Source: Janibacter limosus NBRC 16128 (lineage in GTDB: Bacteria > Actinomycetota > Actinomycetes > Actinomycetales > Dermatophilaceae). From it: a stretch of DNA of 64,000 bases. The translations under genes were made by a program, and so were the position numbers. Positions 28,718 to 38,400 of the stretch are shown piece after piece; positions within the stretch are counted from its first letter, which is position 1; each line of letters begins with the position of its first letter. Where the stretch lies: contig NZ_BCSS01000005.1 of the NCBI RefSeq assembly GCF_001570985.1, positions 1-64,000 on the forward strand, given 5' to 3'. A model generated the notes under the pieces. The model worked only from the letters and a program-made list of their open reading frames with translations. It was not told the origin of the DNA and did no database searches.

Positions 28718-29503
28718 ATGACTGACTCCCCCTTCGTCCGCATCGACCGTCACGACGATGGCGTCGCCGAGGTGGTCCTCGACCGCCCCGAGGCGATGAA
28801 TGCCGTCTCCACGGCGATGGGGCAGGCCCTCGCCGCAGCAGGGGAGCAGCTGCGCGCCGACACCTCGGTGCGCGCGGTGATCGTGACCTCCAGCCACGCC
28901 AAGGCCTTTTGCGTCGGGGCGGACCTCAAGGAGCGCAACGGGTTCAGCGATGACGAGCTGCGGGCGCAGCGACCGGGCAACCGGTTGGCCTACCGGGCGT
29001 TGTACGACCTGCCGGTGCCGACCATCGCGGCGGTCGACGGTCATGCCCTCGGCGGCGGGTGCGAGATCGCCCTCGCGTGCGACCTGATCGTCGCCGGTCC
29101 CCGGGCCAGCTTCGCACTGCCCGAGGTCTCCGTGGGGGTCATCCCCGGGGGCGGGGGCACCCAGCTGCTCACCCGTCGCATCGGCTGGTCCCGGGCCGCC
29201 GACCTGATCTTCACCGCGCGACGGATCACCGGCGAGGAGGGTGCTCGCCTGGGTCTCGTCGACCGCTTCGTCGACGACGCGCGGGGGGAGGCCCTGTCCA
29301 TGGCCGCGACGATCGCCCAGCACTCACCGATCGGCGTCCGCAATGCCAAGGCAGCAATGCGTGCCGGGCTGGACGTCACGGTCGACGAGGGCCTGGACAT
29401 CGAGGACGCGCGGTGGCACGACACGGCCTTCAGCGCGGACCGTGCCGAGGGCGTGCGGGCTTTCGCCGAGAAGCGCGCGCCGCGCTGGCCGGGTCTGCGC
29501 TGA
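28718..29503 (+). CDS. Enoyl-CoA hydratase/isomerase, probable dehydroadipyl-CoA hydratase
   Basis: 261 aa crotonase. Oxyanion-hole block VGADLKERNG; both catalytic Glu are present (GGGCEIALACD and ALPEVSVGVIPG). It would hydrate 2,3-dehydroadipyl-CoA to 3-hydroxyadipyl-CoA (PaaF role) and might also isomerise the 3,4- to the 2,3-double bond, for which no separate gene is seen. The ATG at 28718 has GGAG 5 nt upstream. It is the last gene of the boxC operon; the next gene starts 30 bp later. Confidence 0.88.
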   Translation: MTDSPFVRIDRHDDGVAEVVLDRPEAMNAVSTAMGQALAAAGEQLRADTSVRAVIVTSSHAKAFCVGADLKERNGFSDDELRAQRPGNRLAYRALYDLPVPTIAAVDGHALGGGCEIALACDLIVAGPRASFALPEVSVGVIPGGGGTQLLTRRIGWSRAADLIFTARRITGEEGARLGLVDRFVDDARGEALSMAATIAQHSPIGVRNAKAAMRAGLDVTVDEGLDIEDARWHDTAFSADRAEGVRAFAEKRAPRWPGLR

Positions 29504-29532
29504 GCCCTCCGCGCCGGGCTAGTGTGGTTGAG

Positions 29533-30381
29533 GTGATCGACCTGCACACCCACAGCTCCCGCAGCGACGGCACCGATGCGCCCGCCGCTCTGCTCGTCCA
29601 GGCGGCCGAGGCGGGCCTGACGACCCTCGCGATCACCGACCACGACACGACCGCGGGGTGGGACGAGGCCGCTGCGGCCGCGCAGCGCCACGGCGTGGCG
29701 CTCGTGCGCGGGGCCGAGCTGTCGACCCGTCACCGCGGACGGACGGTGCACCTGCTGGCCTATCTCTTCAACCCGACGGACGAGGCGTTGACGGGGGAGA
29801 TGCGCCGGATGCGCGAGGACCGCGTACCCCGGCTGCAGCGGATCGTCGCGCACATGGCCGATGACGGGGTCGCGGTCACGTGGGAGGACGTCCTGGCACA
29901 GGTGGCCGACGACGAGACCTCCTTGGGTCGCCCGCACCTCGCGGACGCGCTCGTGGCCAACGGGATCGCCACCGACCGCAACGAGGTCTTCGCGCGCTGG
30001 TTGCACAACGGTTCGTCCTACTACGAGCCGCACTACGCCGTCGACACGGCCGAGGCGGTCCGGCTCGTCCGTGCCGCTGGTGGGGTCCCCGTCGTCGCCC
30101 ACCCCTTCGCGGTCAAGCGTCAGCGCTCCCTCGGGGCCGACGACGTGGCGTTGCTCGCCGAGGCCGGGCTCGTGGGCATCGAGGCCGACCATCGCGACCA
30201 TGACGAGGACGGCCGGGCCTTCGCCCGGCGACTGGCCGTCGAGCACGACCTCGTCGTCACGGGCAGCAGCGACTTCCACGGTGACGGCAAGGACAACCGC
30301 CTCGGCGAGTACACGACGACCCCCGAGGCCCTGGAGCGCATCGTGGCGGCGGCCTCAGGGATCACGCCTGTTGTGTACTGA
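29533..30381 (+). CDS. PHP domain-containing phosphoesterase
   Basis: 282 aa. The PHP metal motifs are DLHTHSSRSDGT at the N-terminus, ITDHDTTAGW, VAHPFAVKR and SSDFHGDGKDNRLG. The family includes 3',5'-nucleotide bisphosphate phosphatases (YciV/RnaAM-like) and histidinol phosphatases; this length fits the YciV group. The GTG at 29533 puts the DLHTH block at the usual position; a GTG at 29524 is an alternative three codons earlier. Confidence 0.87.
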   Translation: MIDLHTHSSRSDGTDAPAALLVQAAEAGLTTLAITDHDTTAGWDEAAAAAQRHGVALVRGAELSTRHRGRTVHLLAYLFNPTDEALTGEMRRMREDRVPRLQRIVAHMADDGVAVTWEDVLAQVADDETSLGRPHLADALVANGIATDRNEVFARWLHNGSSYYEPHYAVDTAEAVRLVRAAGGVPVVAHPFAVKRQRSLGADDVALLAEAGLVGIEADHRDHDEDGRAFARRLAVEHDLVVTGSSDFHGDGKDNRLGEYTTTPEALERIVAAASGITPVVY

Positions 30382-30470
30382 CCAGTAGGCAAACGGCCGG
30401 TCGCCCCCCTTCGCTCTGGGGGAGGGTGAGAGGATGAGCCCGCATCGGCTCCGATCGAAAGGCGTCACAC

Positions 30471-31244
30471 GTGGCACGGGCGAAGAAGGCAGCCATCATC
30501 GCTGTCGCCAACCAAAAGGGCGGCGTCGCCAAGACGACGTCGGTCGCATCCATCGGTGCCGCGATGGCCGAGCTCGGACGTCGCATCCTGCTCGTCGACC
30601 TCGACCCGCAGGCGAGCCTGACCTTCAGCCTCGGGGTCGACCCCGACGCCGTCGAGCTGTCCGTCAACGAGGTCGTCCTGGGTCAGGCCGAGGTCGCCGA
30701 CGCGATCCTGCAGATCAGCGACGGCGTCGACCTGCTCCCCGCGACGATCGAGCTCGCCGGCTCGGAGGCGCAGCTGCTGACCCGGCCGGGACGCGAGTTC
30801 GTCCTGCAGTCGGTCCTGGAGGACGTGCGCACGGACTACGACGTCATCCTCCTGGACTGCAGCCCGAGCCTCGGGGTCCTCACGCTGTCGGCGCTCACCG
30901 CCGCGACGGGGCTGATCATCCCGATGCAGGCCGAGATGCTCAGCCACCGCGGTGTCGGTCAGCTGCTCGACACCGTCAAGGACGTCAAGAAGCTGCTCAA
31001 CAAGAAGCTGAAGACGATCGGCATCCTGCCGACGATGTACGACGGGCGCTCCAACCACGCCCGCGAGGTCCTCGACGACCTGGGCACCCGCTACAAGCTG
31101 CCCGTCCTCTCGCCGCCGATCCCACGGACCGTCCGCTTCGCCGAGGCGCCGGCCGCTGGTCGCTCGATCCTCGACACCGCTGGCAGCAGCAAGGGTGCCG
31201 CTGCCTACCGCGAGGTCACCGAGGCCATCCTCGCGGTGATCTGA
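30471..31244 (+). CDS. Orphan ParA-like ATPase
   Basis: 257 aa. Deviant Walker A KGGVAKTTS (residues 16-24), Walker A' region LVDLDPQAS and Walker B VILLDCSPSLG are present. No ParB or parS-like repeat lies nearby, so this is an orphan. It matches the Soj/ParA-like gene found near rhlE in mycobacteria (Rv3213c region). It probably positions a cargo or acts with a distant partner. The GTG at 30471 has GAAAGG upstream. It ends at a strong bidirectional terminator. Confidence 0.9.
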   Translation: MARAKKAAIIAVANQKGGVAKTTSVASIGAAMAELGRRILLVDLDPQASLTFSLGVDPDAVELSVNEVVLGQAEVADAILQISDGVDLLPATIELAGSEAQLLTRPGREFVLQSVLEDVRTDYDVILLDCSPSLGVLTLSALTAATGLIIPMQAEMLSHRGVGQLLDTVKDVKKLLNKKLKTIGILPTMYDGRSNHAREVLDDLGTRYKLPVLSPPIPRTVRFAEAPAAGRSILDTAGSSKGAAAYREVTEAILAVI

Positions 31245-31260
31245 CCGGCACAGCCCGCCA

Positions 31261-31302
31261 CACGACGAAGCGCCCCACCGCATGATGGGGCGCTTCGTCG
31301 TG
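31261..31302. terminator. Bidirectional terminator between parA-like and rhlE genes
   Basis: 17-bp perfect arms (CACGACGAAGCGCCCCA, 31261-31277, and complement 31286-31302) around an 8-nt loop, centred between two converging genes. Confidence 0.88.
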
Positions 31303-31320
31303 GAGGAGGGAGGTCGAGCC

Positions 31321-32931
31321 TCAGCCGGCGTCCTGCGCCTGACCGGCCTGCCCGCCGTGGGTGCGGCGACGGTTGCGGCGACGACGCGGACGGCCCTCGC
31401 CGTCGCCCTGCGCCTGGCTGGGCTGGTCGCTGCTGCGCTGGGTGTCCCGGTTGCCACCGCGGCCACCATCGCGGTTGCCGCCATCACGGCCGCCACGGTC
31501 ACCGTCACGTCCACCGCGGCCACCGTCGCGTCCGCCACCGGAGCCGCCGCGGCCGCTCGGACGACGACCACTGGACTTGCCGGTTTCACCGACGTCCTCG
31601 AGCTGCTCGGCATCCAGGCCCTCACGGGTGCGCTGGGTACGGGGGAGGCGGCCCTTGGTGCCCTCGGGGATGTCGAGGTCGGAGAAGAGGTGCGGGCTGC
31701 TGGAGTAGGTCTCCGTGGCGGTGGGGATCCCGAGGTCGAGCTGACGGTTGATGACCGCCCACTTGGTCTCGTCGTCCCAGTCGACGAAGGTCACGGCGAT
31801 ACCCGTGTTGCCCGCGCGGCCGGTGCGACCGATGCGGTGGACATAGGTCTTTTCGTCATCGGGGCACTGGTAGTTGATGACGTGGGTGACATTGGTGACG
31901 TCGATCCCGCGGGCGGCGACGTCGGTCGCGACGAGGACGTCGACCTTGCCATTGCGGAAGGCACGCAGTGCCTGCTCGCGAGCACCCTGACCGAGGTCGC
32001 CGTGGAGCGACGCGGCAGCGAAGCCGCGGTCGACGAGCTCGTCCGCGACCTTGGCCGCGGTGCGCTTGGTGCGGGAGAAGACGATCGTCAGGCCGCGGTC
32101 CTTGGCCTGCAGGATGCGGGCGACCATCTCGACCTTGTCCATCGCGTGGGCGCGGTAGACGAACTGCTCGGTCGCCTTGACGGTGTGGCTGTCGGCCTCG
32201 CCGTCCTCGCTCATCGCGCGGATGTGGGTCGGCTGCGTCATGTAGCGGCGGGCCAGGGCGACGATCGCGCCGGGCATCGTCGCGGAGAAGAGCATGGTGT
32301 GGCGGGCCGGGGAGGTCATCGCCATGATCTTCTCGACATCGGGCAGGAAGCCCAGGTCGAGCATCTCGTCGGCCTCGTCGAGGACGACGGTCTTGGTCGC
32401 CGAGAGGTCGAGGTGCTTCTGCTGGGCCAGGTCGATCAGGCGGCCCGGGGTGCCGACGACGACGTGGACGCCCTTCTTCAGCGCCTCGATCTGCGGCTCG
32501 TAGGCGCGGCCGCCGTAGACGGTCAGGACCTTGATGCCCAGACGCTTGCCGGCACGCTCGAGGTCGGCGGCCACCTGGCCGGCGAGCTCACGCGTCGGGG
32601 CGACCGCGAGGGCCTGCGGGCGCGGGTCATCGGACTCGAGGTCGATGTGCTCGAGGATCGGGATGCCGAAGCCGAGCGTCTTGCCGGTACCGGTCTTGGC
32701 CTGGCCGATGATGTCGTGGCGGCCCAGGGCGACCGGCAGGGTCATGGCCTGGATGGGGAAGGGGTTGACGATCCCCGCGTCGGCCAGCGCGGCGACGATC
32801 TCGGGGTTGACGTTGAAGTCGGCGAAGGTCTGCTGGGCCGCCTCGGGGGCGGTGCCCTCGACATCGGGCGTGGCCTGGACGGCTTCGCGGTCGACGTCGG
32901 GCAGTGATTCGGGCGTGGTGGGGTCGGACAT
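31321..32931 (-). CDS. rhlE: DEAD/DEAH box RNA helicase (RhlE-type)
   Basis: 536 aa. The Q motif and motif I (AKTGTGKTLGFG), PTRELAGQV, DEADEMLDLGF, SAT (LFSATMPG) and HRIGRTGRAGNTG are all present. The N-terminal ~40 residues are acidic and the C-terminal ~90 are Arg/Gly/Asp-rich (GRDGGRGGRDGDRGGRDGG), suited to RNA binding. It unwinds short RNA duplexes, probably in ribosome assembly or decay. The ATG at 32931 is preferred; the longer open frame upstream has no homology-like sequence. It is divergent from the ferritin-like gene; the 216-bp gap shows no clear element. Confidence 0.92.
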   Translation of the reverse strand: MSDPTTPESLPDVDREAVQATPDVEGTAPEAAQQTFADFNVNPEIVAALADAGIVNPFPIQAMTLPVALGRHDIIGQAKTGTGKTLGFGIPILEHIDLESDDPRPQALAVAPTRELAGQVAADLERAGKRLGIKVLTVYGGRAYEPQIEALKKGVHVVVGTPGRLIDLAQQKHLDLSATKTVVLDEADEMLDLGFLPDVEKIMAMTSPARHTMLFSATMPGAIVALARRYMTQPTHIRAMSEDGEADSHTVKATEQFVYRAHAMDKVEMVARILQAKDRGLTIVFSRTKRTAAKVADELVDRGFAAASLHGDLGQGAREQALRAFRNGKVDVLVATDVAARGIDVTNVTHVINYQCPDDEKTYVHRIGRTGRAGNTGIAVTFVDWDDETKWAVINRQLDLGIPTATETYSSSPHLFSDLDIPEGTKGRLPRTQRTREGLDAEQLEDVGETGKSSGRRPSGRGGSGGGRDGGRGGRDGDRGGRDGGNRDGGRGGNRDTQRSSDQPSQAQGDGEGRPRRRRNRRRTHGGQAGQAQDAG

Positions 32932-33147
32932 GCGTCTCACGATCAGCGTGGACGGCGCGAAGCGCGCGCCGTGGATGGCACGGGCCGATCGGAGGTCAGT
33001 CATGCGGTCTGCCGAGAGAGGGGCGACCGCGCCGGACGTCTCGTCCGGGCGTAAAGGATGCCGACCGGGCACCGCTGGTCTCCTCCATGCTACCCGCCGC
33101 CCCCGGTCTGGGCCGAAACGACGGCTGTGCGCACTAGGCTGCGTGGC

Positions 33148-33852
33148 ATGACTGAGCAGGCACCCCCTTCGTCCTCCGACGGTCTCGGCGCGCGTGAGAG
33201 GGAGGGGACGATCGAGCTGCTCGGCGCGGTCGCGTACGGCACGATCTCGGGGTTCACCCGGATGGCCACCGACTCCGAGATGGCCCGCGACCTGCGACTG
33301 AAGCGCGCGCTGGCCGGTATGGCGGTCAAGGAGTTCCACAACCACGAGATCCTGAGTGACCGCATCACCCAGCTCGGTGGGGACCCGGTGACGGCGATGG
33401 CGCCCTTCGAAGACGCTTTTGAGGCCTACCACGCGCGCACGCGGCCGCGGGATCTGCTCGAGGGCATGGTCAAGGCGTACATCGGCGACGGCATCGCCAA
33501 CGACTTCTTCGTCGAGATCGCCAAGTACATCGACCCGCAGTCACGGGAGGTCATCGAGCGGGCCAAGGAGAGCGACCACCGTGATGTCGACACGATCGTC
33601 TCGGCCGTGCGTGAGGGCATCCGTGAGGACTCGCGACGTGGCGGTCCGCTCGCGCTGTGGGGGCGCCGTCTGATGGGCGAGGCCCTGACGCAGGGACAGG
33701 TGGTGGCCGCGCAGCGCGAGGCCCTCAGCGACCTGGTGCTCGGGCTGAGCCACGACCGCCCCGGCGCGACCCTCGAGGAGGTCGGCCATCTCATGCAGCG
33801 TTTGACCGACCGGCACCAGCTGCGGATGGGCCGGCTCGGCCTCTCCGCCTGA
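33148..33852 (+). CDS. Ferritin-like fold protein
   Basis: 234 aa, mostly helical, with di-iron-like Glu/His positions (KEFHNHEILSDRI near residue 63; ERAKESDHRDVD near 145). It corresponds by position and size to the ferritin-like protein beside rhlE in mycobacteria (Rv3210c). The substrate is unknown; relatives include tRNA hydroxylase MiaE-like proteins. The ATG at 33148 follows a short upstream region with no strong RBS. Confidence 0.8.
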   Translation: MTEQAPPSSSDGLGAREREGTIELLGAVAYGTISGFTRMATDSEMARDLRLKRALAGMAVKEFHNHEILSDRITQLGGDPVTAMAPFEDAFEAYHARTRPRDLLEGMVKAYIGDGIANDFFVEIAKYIDPQSREVIERAKESDHRDVDTIVSAVREGIREDSRRGGPLALWGRRLMGEALTQGQVVAAQREALSDLVLGLSHDRPGATLEEVGHLMQRLTDRHQLRMGRLGLSA

Positions 33853-33871
33853 CCTGCCCGGACATGACGAA

Positions 33872-33898
33872 GGGGGCCCGCCGAGTCGGCGGGCCCCC
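33872..33898. terminator. Bidirectional terminator
   Basis: GGGGGCCCGCC-GAGTC-GGCGGGCCCCC between the converging ferritin-like and GlsB-type genes. Confidence 0.88.
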
Positions 33899-33918
33899 AA
33901 CGTGTCGTACGTGGTGCG

Positions 33919-34185
33919 TCAGACCTGCTTGCGGCCGACGATCATGCCGTAGATGACGATCAGGACCGCAGCGGCGATGACGCCGAGGACGAGAGCGATC
34001 CAGTCGATGCCGCTGGTGCTCTCGTTACCGGACAGGGCCGTGTACGCCCAGGAGCCGATGAGGGCACCGAGGATGCCGAGGATCACGGTGACGAGCGTCG
34101 AGATGCTCTGCTTGCCCGGCAGCACCAGGCGAGCGAGTGCACCGATGATGGCGCCCATGATGACGGTGACGATGATGGTCCACAC
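33919..34185 (-). CDS. GlsB/YeaQ/YmgE family stress-response membrane protein
   Basis: 88 aa, three predicted transmembrane helices (start WTIIVTVIMGAIIGALARLV, then TLVTVILGILGALIGSWAY and DWIALVLGVIAAAVLIVIYG) with the family's LPGKQ loop. Role is unknown beyond stress association. The GTG at 34185 has an ideal AGGAG 8 nt upstream. Confidence 0.9.
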   Translation of the reverse strand: MWTIIVTVIMGAIIGALARLVLPGKQSISTLVTVILGILGALIGSWAYTALSGNESTSGIDWIALVLGVIAAAVLIVIYGMIVGRKQV

Positions 34186-34352
34186 AGTTGATCACTCCTT
34201 CTTGCGCCCGACAGGGGTGAGCGGGCGCTCTCAGTAGCCCGTGCGGGCTTCGTGACCAACATAGACTCCTGAGGCGCATGAGGCGACATTCAGCAAGCGT
34301 GTCTTTGCACGCGTACCCACCTCGTGACCTTGCTCAGGGGGGACGAAAAGGA

Positions 34353-34367
34353 GGGGCCTCAGGCCCC
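34353..34367 (-). terminator. Hairpin over the DUF3107 stop codon
   Basis: GGGGCC-TCA-GGCCCC; the loop is the stop codon (TCA on plus) of the DUF3107 gene. Confidence 0.6.
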
Positions 34368-34577
34368 GAAACCCACGCGACTGGGCGACGGCTCGCCGAC
34401 CTCGACATAACCGAGGGCCCCGGCGGGAACCATGACGCGGCGTCCCTTGTCATCGGTCAGGGACAGGGACGCGCCGTCGAGAGCAGCCTGCACGGCTGCG
34501 TCGATCTCGGCTGCGGATCCGGTGGCCTCGATGACGACCTCGCGGGCGACGTTCTGGATGCCGATCTTGATCTCCAC
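34359..34577 (-). CDS. DUF3107 family protein
   Basis: 72 aa, homologous in pattern to mycobacterial TB9.4 (Rv3208A): starts VEIKIGIQNVAREVV and ends SRVGFGA. Function is unknown. A GTG two codons earlier (34583) overlaps the GGAG itself, whereas the GTG at 34577 lies 5 nt after AGGAG and gives the family's usual MEIKIG start, so 34577 is chosen. It lies 42 bp after the TetR gene on the same strand, as in mycobacteria. Confidence 0.85.
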   Translation of the reverse strand: MEIKIGIQNVAREVVIEATGSAAEIDAAVQAALDGASLSLTDDKGRRVMVPAGALGYVEVGEPSPSRVGFGA

Positions 34578-34619
34578 GGTCACTCCTTGATGGTGGTGGG
34601 TGAACTCGTGCTCATCGTG

Positions 34620-35282
34620 TCACTCGCCGGCGACAGCGTCCGTGTCGGGGTCGCCCGCGGTGCCCATCCGGTTGACGGGGAAGGAGCCGATGCCCCGCCA
34701 CGCGAGGTGGCCGGCCGCCTGTGCGGCGACCTCCTTGGGGAAGTGGGCGCCGTGCGCGAGCCACGTGCGGGCCATGACCTGGGCGGCGCCGGACATGGCC
34801 AGGCCGAGCATCTCGGCCAGCTCCTTGGGCAGCGGGGTGTCCTGGATGATGCGCAGGGCGATGGCCTCGCCGAGCTGGGCCTCGAGCGCGTCGATGCGGT
34901 GACGCACCTGCGGGTCGTTGGTCAGGTCGGACTCGTAGATCAGGCGGAAGGCGCCCCCCTCGTCAGCGACGAAGTTGAAGAAGGCGCCGACGGTGGCGTA
35001 GACCCGCTCCTCGTGGTCCTCGCTGGAGCCGAGCGCCTCGAGGACGAGGGTCTCCAGGTGGTCGCACTGGCCGTCGAGCAGCGCGAGGTAGAGCTCGAGC
35101 TTGCCGGGGAAGTGCTGGTAGAGCACCGGCTTGGAGACTCCGGCCTCGTCGGCGATGTCCTCCATGGCCGCCGCGTGGTAGCCCTTGGAGACGAAGACGC
35201 TGAGGGCCGCCTCCAGCAGCTGGGCGCGCCGCTGGGCGCGCGGCATCCGCTGCACTCGGGTGCCGGGCGTGTGGGAGCTCAT
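34620..35282 (-). CDS. TetR/AcrR family transcriptional regulator
   Basis: 220 aa. HTH at residues ~18-60 (RAQLLEAALSVFVSKGYHAAAM then VSKPVLYQHFPGK). The C-terminal domain is helical. It is the positional counterpart of mycobacterial Rv3208. Ligand unknown. It is divergent from adnA; a palindrome at 35328-35341 in the shared upstream region is a likely binding site. Confidence 0.92.
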   Translation of the reverse strand: MSSHTPGTRVQRMPRAQRRAQLLEAALSVFVSKGYHAAAMEDIADEAGVSKPVLYQHFPGKLELYLALLDGQCDHLETLVLEALGSSEDHEERVYATVGAFFNFVADEGGAFRLIYESDLTNDPQVRHRIDALEAQLGEAIALRIIQDTPLPKELAEMLGLAMSGAAQVMARTWLAHGAHFPKEVAAQAAGHLAWRGIGSFPVNRMGTAGDPDTDAVAGE

Positions 35283-35327
35283 GGGTCCTCCGGGGATCGG
35301 TGCGCCGTGTGGCGGATCACACGGATC

Positions 35328-35341
35328 CTACCTGTGGGTAG
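35328..35341. promoter_or_regulatory. Candidate TetR operator
   Basis: CTACC-TGTG-GGTAG, a perfect 5-bp-arm palindrome 46 bp upstream of the TetR start, next to a second repeat GGATC-ACACG-GATCC (35314-35328). Such palindromes are typical of TetR autorepression. Confidence 0.5.
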
Positions 35342-35428
35342 TGATGGCCGACGCCACCGGGTGATCGTCGGGGGGCCATGGGGCGCGGCACGGGGAGGGC
35401 TGTCGGTCGTGGGTGGTGGGATGGGTCC

Positions 35429-38400
35429 GTGACCGAGCATCTCCCCACCGTGCACCTCCGGGCCCCGCAGTTCAGCGGGCCCGGCCTCGTGGTGTCCCTC
35501 GACGCGGACCAGGCCCAGGCGGTGGCCGCCCGCGGTGACCTCGTGCGGATCTTGGGCGGACCCGGCACGGGCAAGACGACCGTCGCGGTCGCAGCGGTCC
35601 TGGACCGGGTCTCGCGCGGCGAGTGCTCAGCGGGGGAGGTCCTGCTGGTCGCGGCGACCCGGCTGTCGGCGGCCACGGCCCGTGACGCGGTGACGGCGGG
35701 GCTGACGGGAGCGACGACCGAGCCGATGGCGCGCACCATGCCCTCGCTCGGCTTCGCGGTCCTGCGACAGCATGCGGTGCTGCGCGGTGACCCGGCACCT
35801 CGACTGCTGTCTGGGGCCGAGCAGGACCTGGTCCTGGGTGAGCTCCTCCAGGGGCACCGGGAGGACGGCACCGGTCCCCGCTGGCCCGATGACCTCCTTG
35901 AGGCGATCACCACCCGCGGCTTCCGCGAGGAGCTGCGTGACCTGCTCATGCGCGCCATCGAGCACGGCGTCAGCCCGAGCGACCTCGACGCGCTGGGCCG
36001 TGAGCACGGTCGCCCGGAGTGGGTGGCGGCCGCGGAGGTGGCTCGCGAGTACGACGAGGTCACTGCGATGTCCCGCCCGGGCGCCTATGACCCCGCCTGG
36101 GTGCTGACTGCTGCGGCCGAGCTCCTCGAGCACGACCCCGAGGCCCGCGAGCGGGTCCGCTCCGGATTGCGGCTGGTCGTCGTCGATGACGCCCAGGAGC
36201 TCACCGCTCCTGCGGCGCGACTGCTGCGCGCTCTGACGGGCGAGGGCGTCGGTCTCGTCCTCGTCGGTGATCCCGACGTCGCGGTCCAGGGGTTCCGCGG
36301 GGCCGACCCGCACCACCTCGTCGCCGACTGGTCCGGCCGGGAGGACGTCACGGTCGTCCTCGGCCGTGGGCACCGGCTCCCCGAGCAGGTGCACGCGGCG
36401 GCAGCCCGGATCGTCCCCAAGATCGCTGCCCTCGGTGGCGGCGCCCAGCGCGCGGCGACCCCGGCCGGGCCCGGTGGCGTCCTCGAGTCGCACGTCCTGC
36501 ACTCGAGCGCCCAGGAGGCAGCCTTCATCGCCCATGAGCTGCGTGCCGCCCACCTGCTGCACGGCATCCCGTGGCAGCGGATGGCCGTCGTCGTCCGCGG
36601 TGCGGCACGGCAGGCGACGCTGCGCCGCGTGCTCGCCGCACGCGGGGTGCCCGTGCTCGGCGACGCCCACCGCGTGCCGGTGCGCGACGAGCCCGCGGCC
36701 CGCCCCTTGCTCGATGTGCTCTCGCTCGTCGTCGACCTCGCTCGTGGCCGACTCGACGCGGTGCCCGCGACCGATGTCATCGACCTGCTGACCAGCCCTC
36801 TCGTTGCCGCCGACACCGTCGCGGTGCGTCGACTGCGGCGGGCCCTGCGCCGCGACGAGCTGGCCAGCGAGGGTGAGCGCACGAGCGATGAGCTGCTCGG
36901 TGCCCTCGTGCTCGACCCGGACCACCTCGTCCACCTCGGTGACGACGCCCTGCCACTGCACCGGCTCGCCGTCATCGTCGCGGCCGGACGAGCGGCTGCG
37001 CGCACCGCAGAGGACGGCCCCGGGTGGGCCCCGGGTGTCTCCGCCGAGTCCGTCCTGTGGCAGATGTGGGAGGCCGCGGACGTCGCCGCCACGTGGCGGG
37101 CCGCAGCACTCGCCGGAGGGCGGCCCGGGGCGCGCGCCGACCGTGCCCTCGACGCGGTCGTGGCGCTCTTCGACGCTGCGGCAGCCCATCAGGACGCGCT
37201 GCCGGCCTCCGGTCCCGATGCCTTCCTCGATGCGGTGGCCGGCCAGGCCGTCGCAGCGGACTCGCTCGCCGCGCGCAGTCCCGATGCCGACGCGGTCTCC
37301 CTCGTCACCCCGCAGACGGCCGCGGGCAACGAGTGGCACACCGTCGTCGTCGCGGGTGTGCAGGAGGGTGTCTGGCCCGACCTGCGTCTGCGCGGCTCCC
37401 TCCTGGGCTCCGAGCGGCTCGTCGACGTCGTCACCGGGCGGGACCGCACGGGTGCCGGGGCGGCCGCAGCGGTCCGTCACGACGAGACCCGCCTCTTCCA
37501 CGTGGCCCTGACCAGGGCCACCCACCGCGTCCTCGTCACGGCGGTGGCCGCCGAGGACGAGCAGCCGTCCGTCTACCTCGACCTCGTCGACCCCCTCCCT
37601 GATGACGTGATGCGGCGAGAGCCCAGCAATGTCCCGGCTCCGCTCGACCTCACCGGGCTGGTCGCGCAGCTGCGTCAGCAGCTCGCCTCGAGCGACCCGG
37701 CAGCGGCTGCACGAGCCGTCGCACGCTTGGCTCTGCTCTCCGCTGCGGGAGTGGCGGGGGCCTCCCCTTCGTCATGGTGGGCCTTGCGTGACCTCAGCAG
37801 CACCCGGCCGGTCCGGCCGGAGGACGCGTCCGTCGCTGTCAGTCCGTCCAAGGTGCAGATGTTCACCGACTGCGGCCTGCGGTGGCTCCTGCAGTCCTCC
37901 GGTGGCGACGGGCCCAGCAGCACGTCGATGGAGGTCGGGACGCTCGTGCACGAGATCGCCCACGACCTCGGCGACGCGGGGGAGGACGCCTTCCGCTCGG
38001 AGCTGGAGCGCCGCTGGTCGGAGCTCGGCATGGCTCCGGGCTGGGTGACCGACCAGAAGCGCGAGCGGGCCCTGACGATGGTGCACTGGCTGGCGGAGTA
38101 TCACCAGCGCGCGGCGTCCGAGGGGTGGCGGCCGGTGGCCATGGAGCAGACCTTCCGCGTCGAGATCGGGCGAGCCGTGCTGCGAGGTGATGTCGACCGG
38201 CTCGAGGCCGACGGCGACGGGCGGCTGCGCGTCATCGACTACAAGACCGGGTCGAGCGCCCCCACCGGCAAGGAGCTGCTCGAGCACCCTCAGCTCGGCG
38301 CCTACCAGGTGGCGATCGCCGAGGGCGGCTTCGACGAGCACGGACGCGAGGTCGCGGGGGCGGCGCTCGTCCAGCTGGGCAAGGTGCGCACCTCCGGCAA

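Noticed and set aside
32932..33432. N-terminal extension of the RhlE helicase
   Set aside because: The open frame overlaps the divergent ferritin-like gene and lacks helicase-like sequence before the ATG at 32931.
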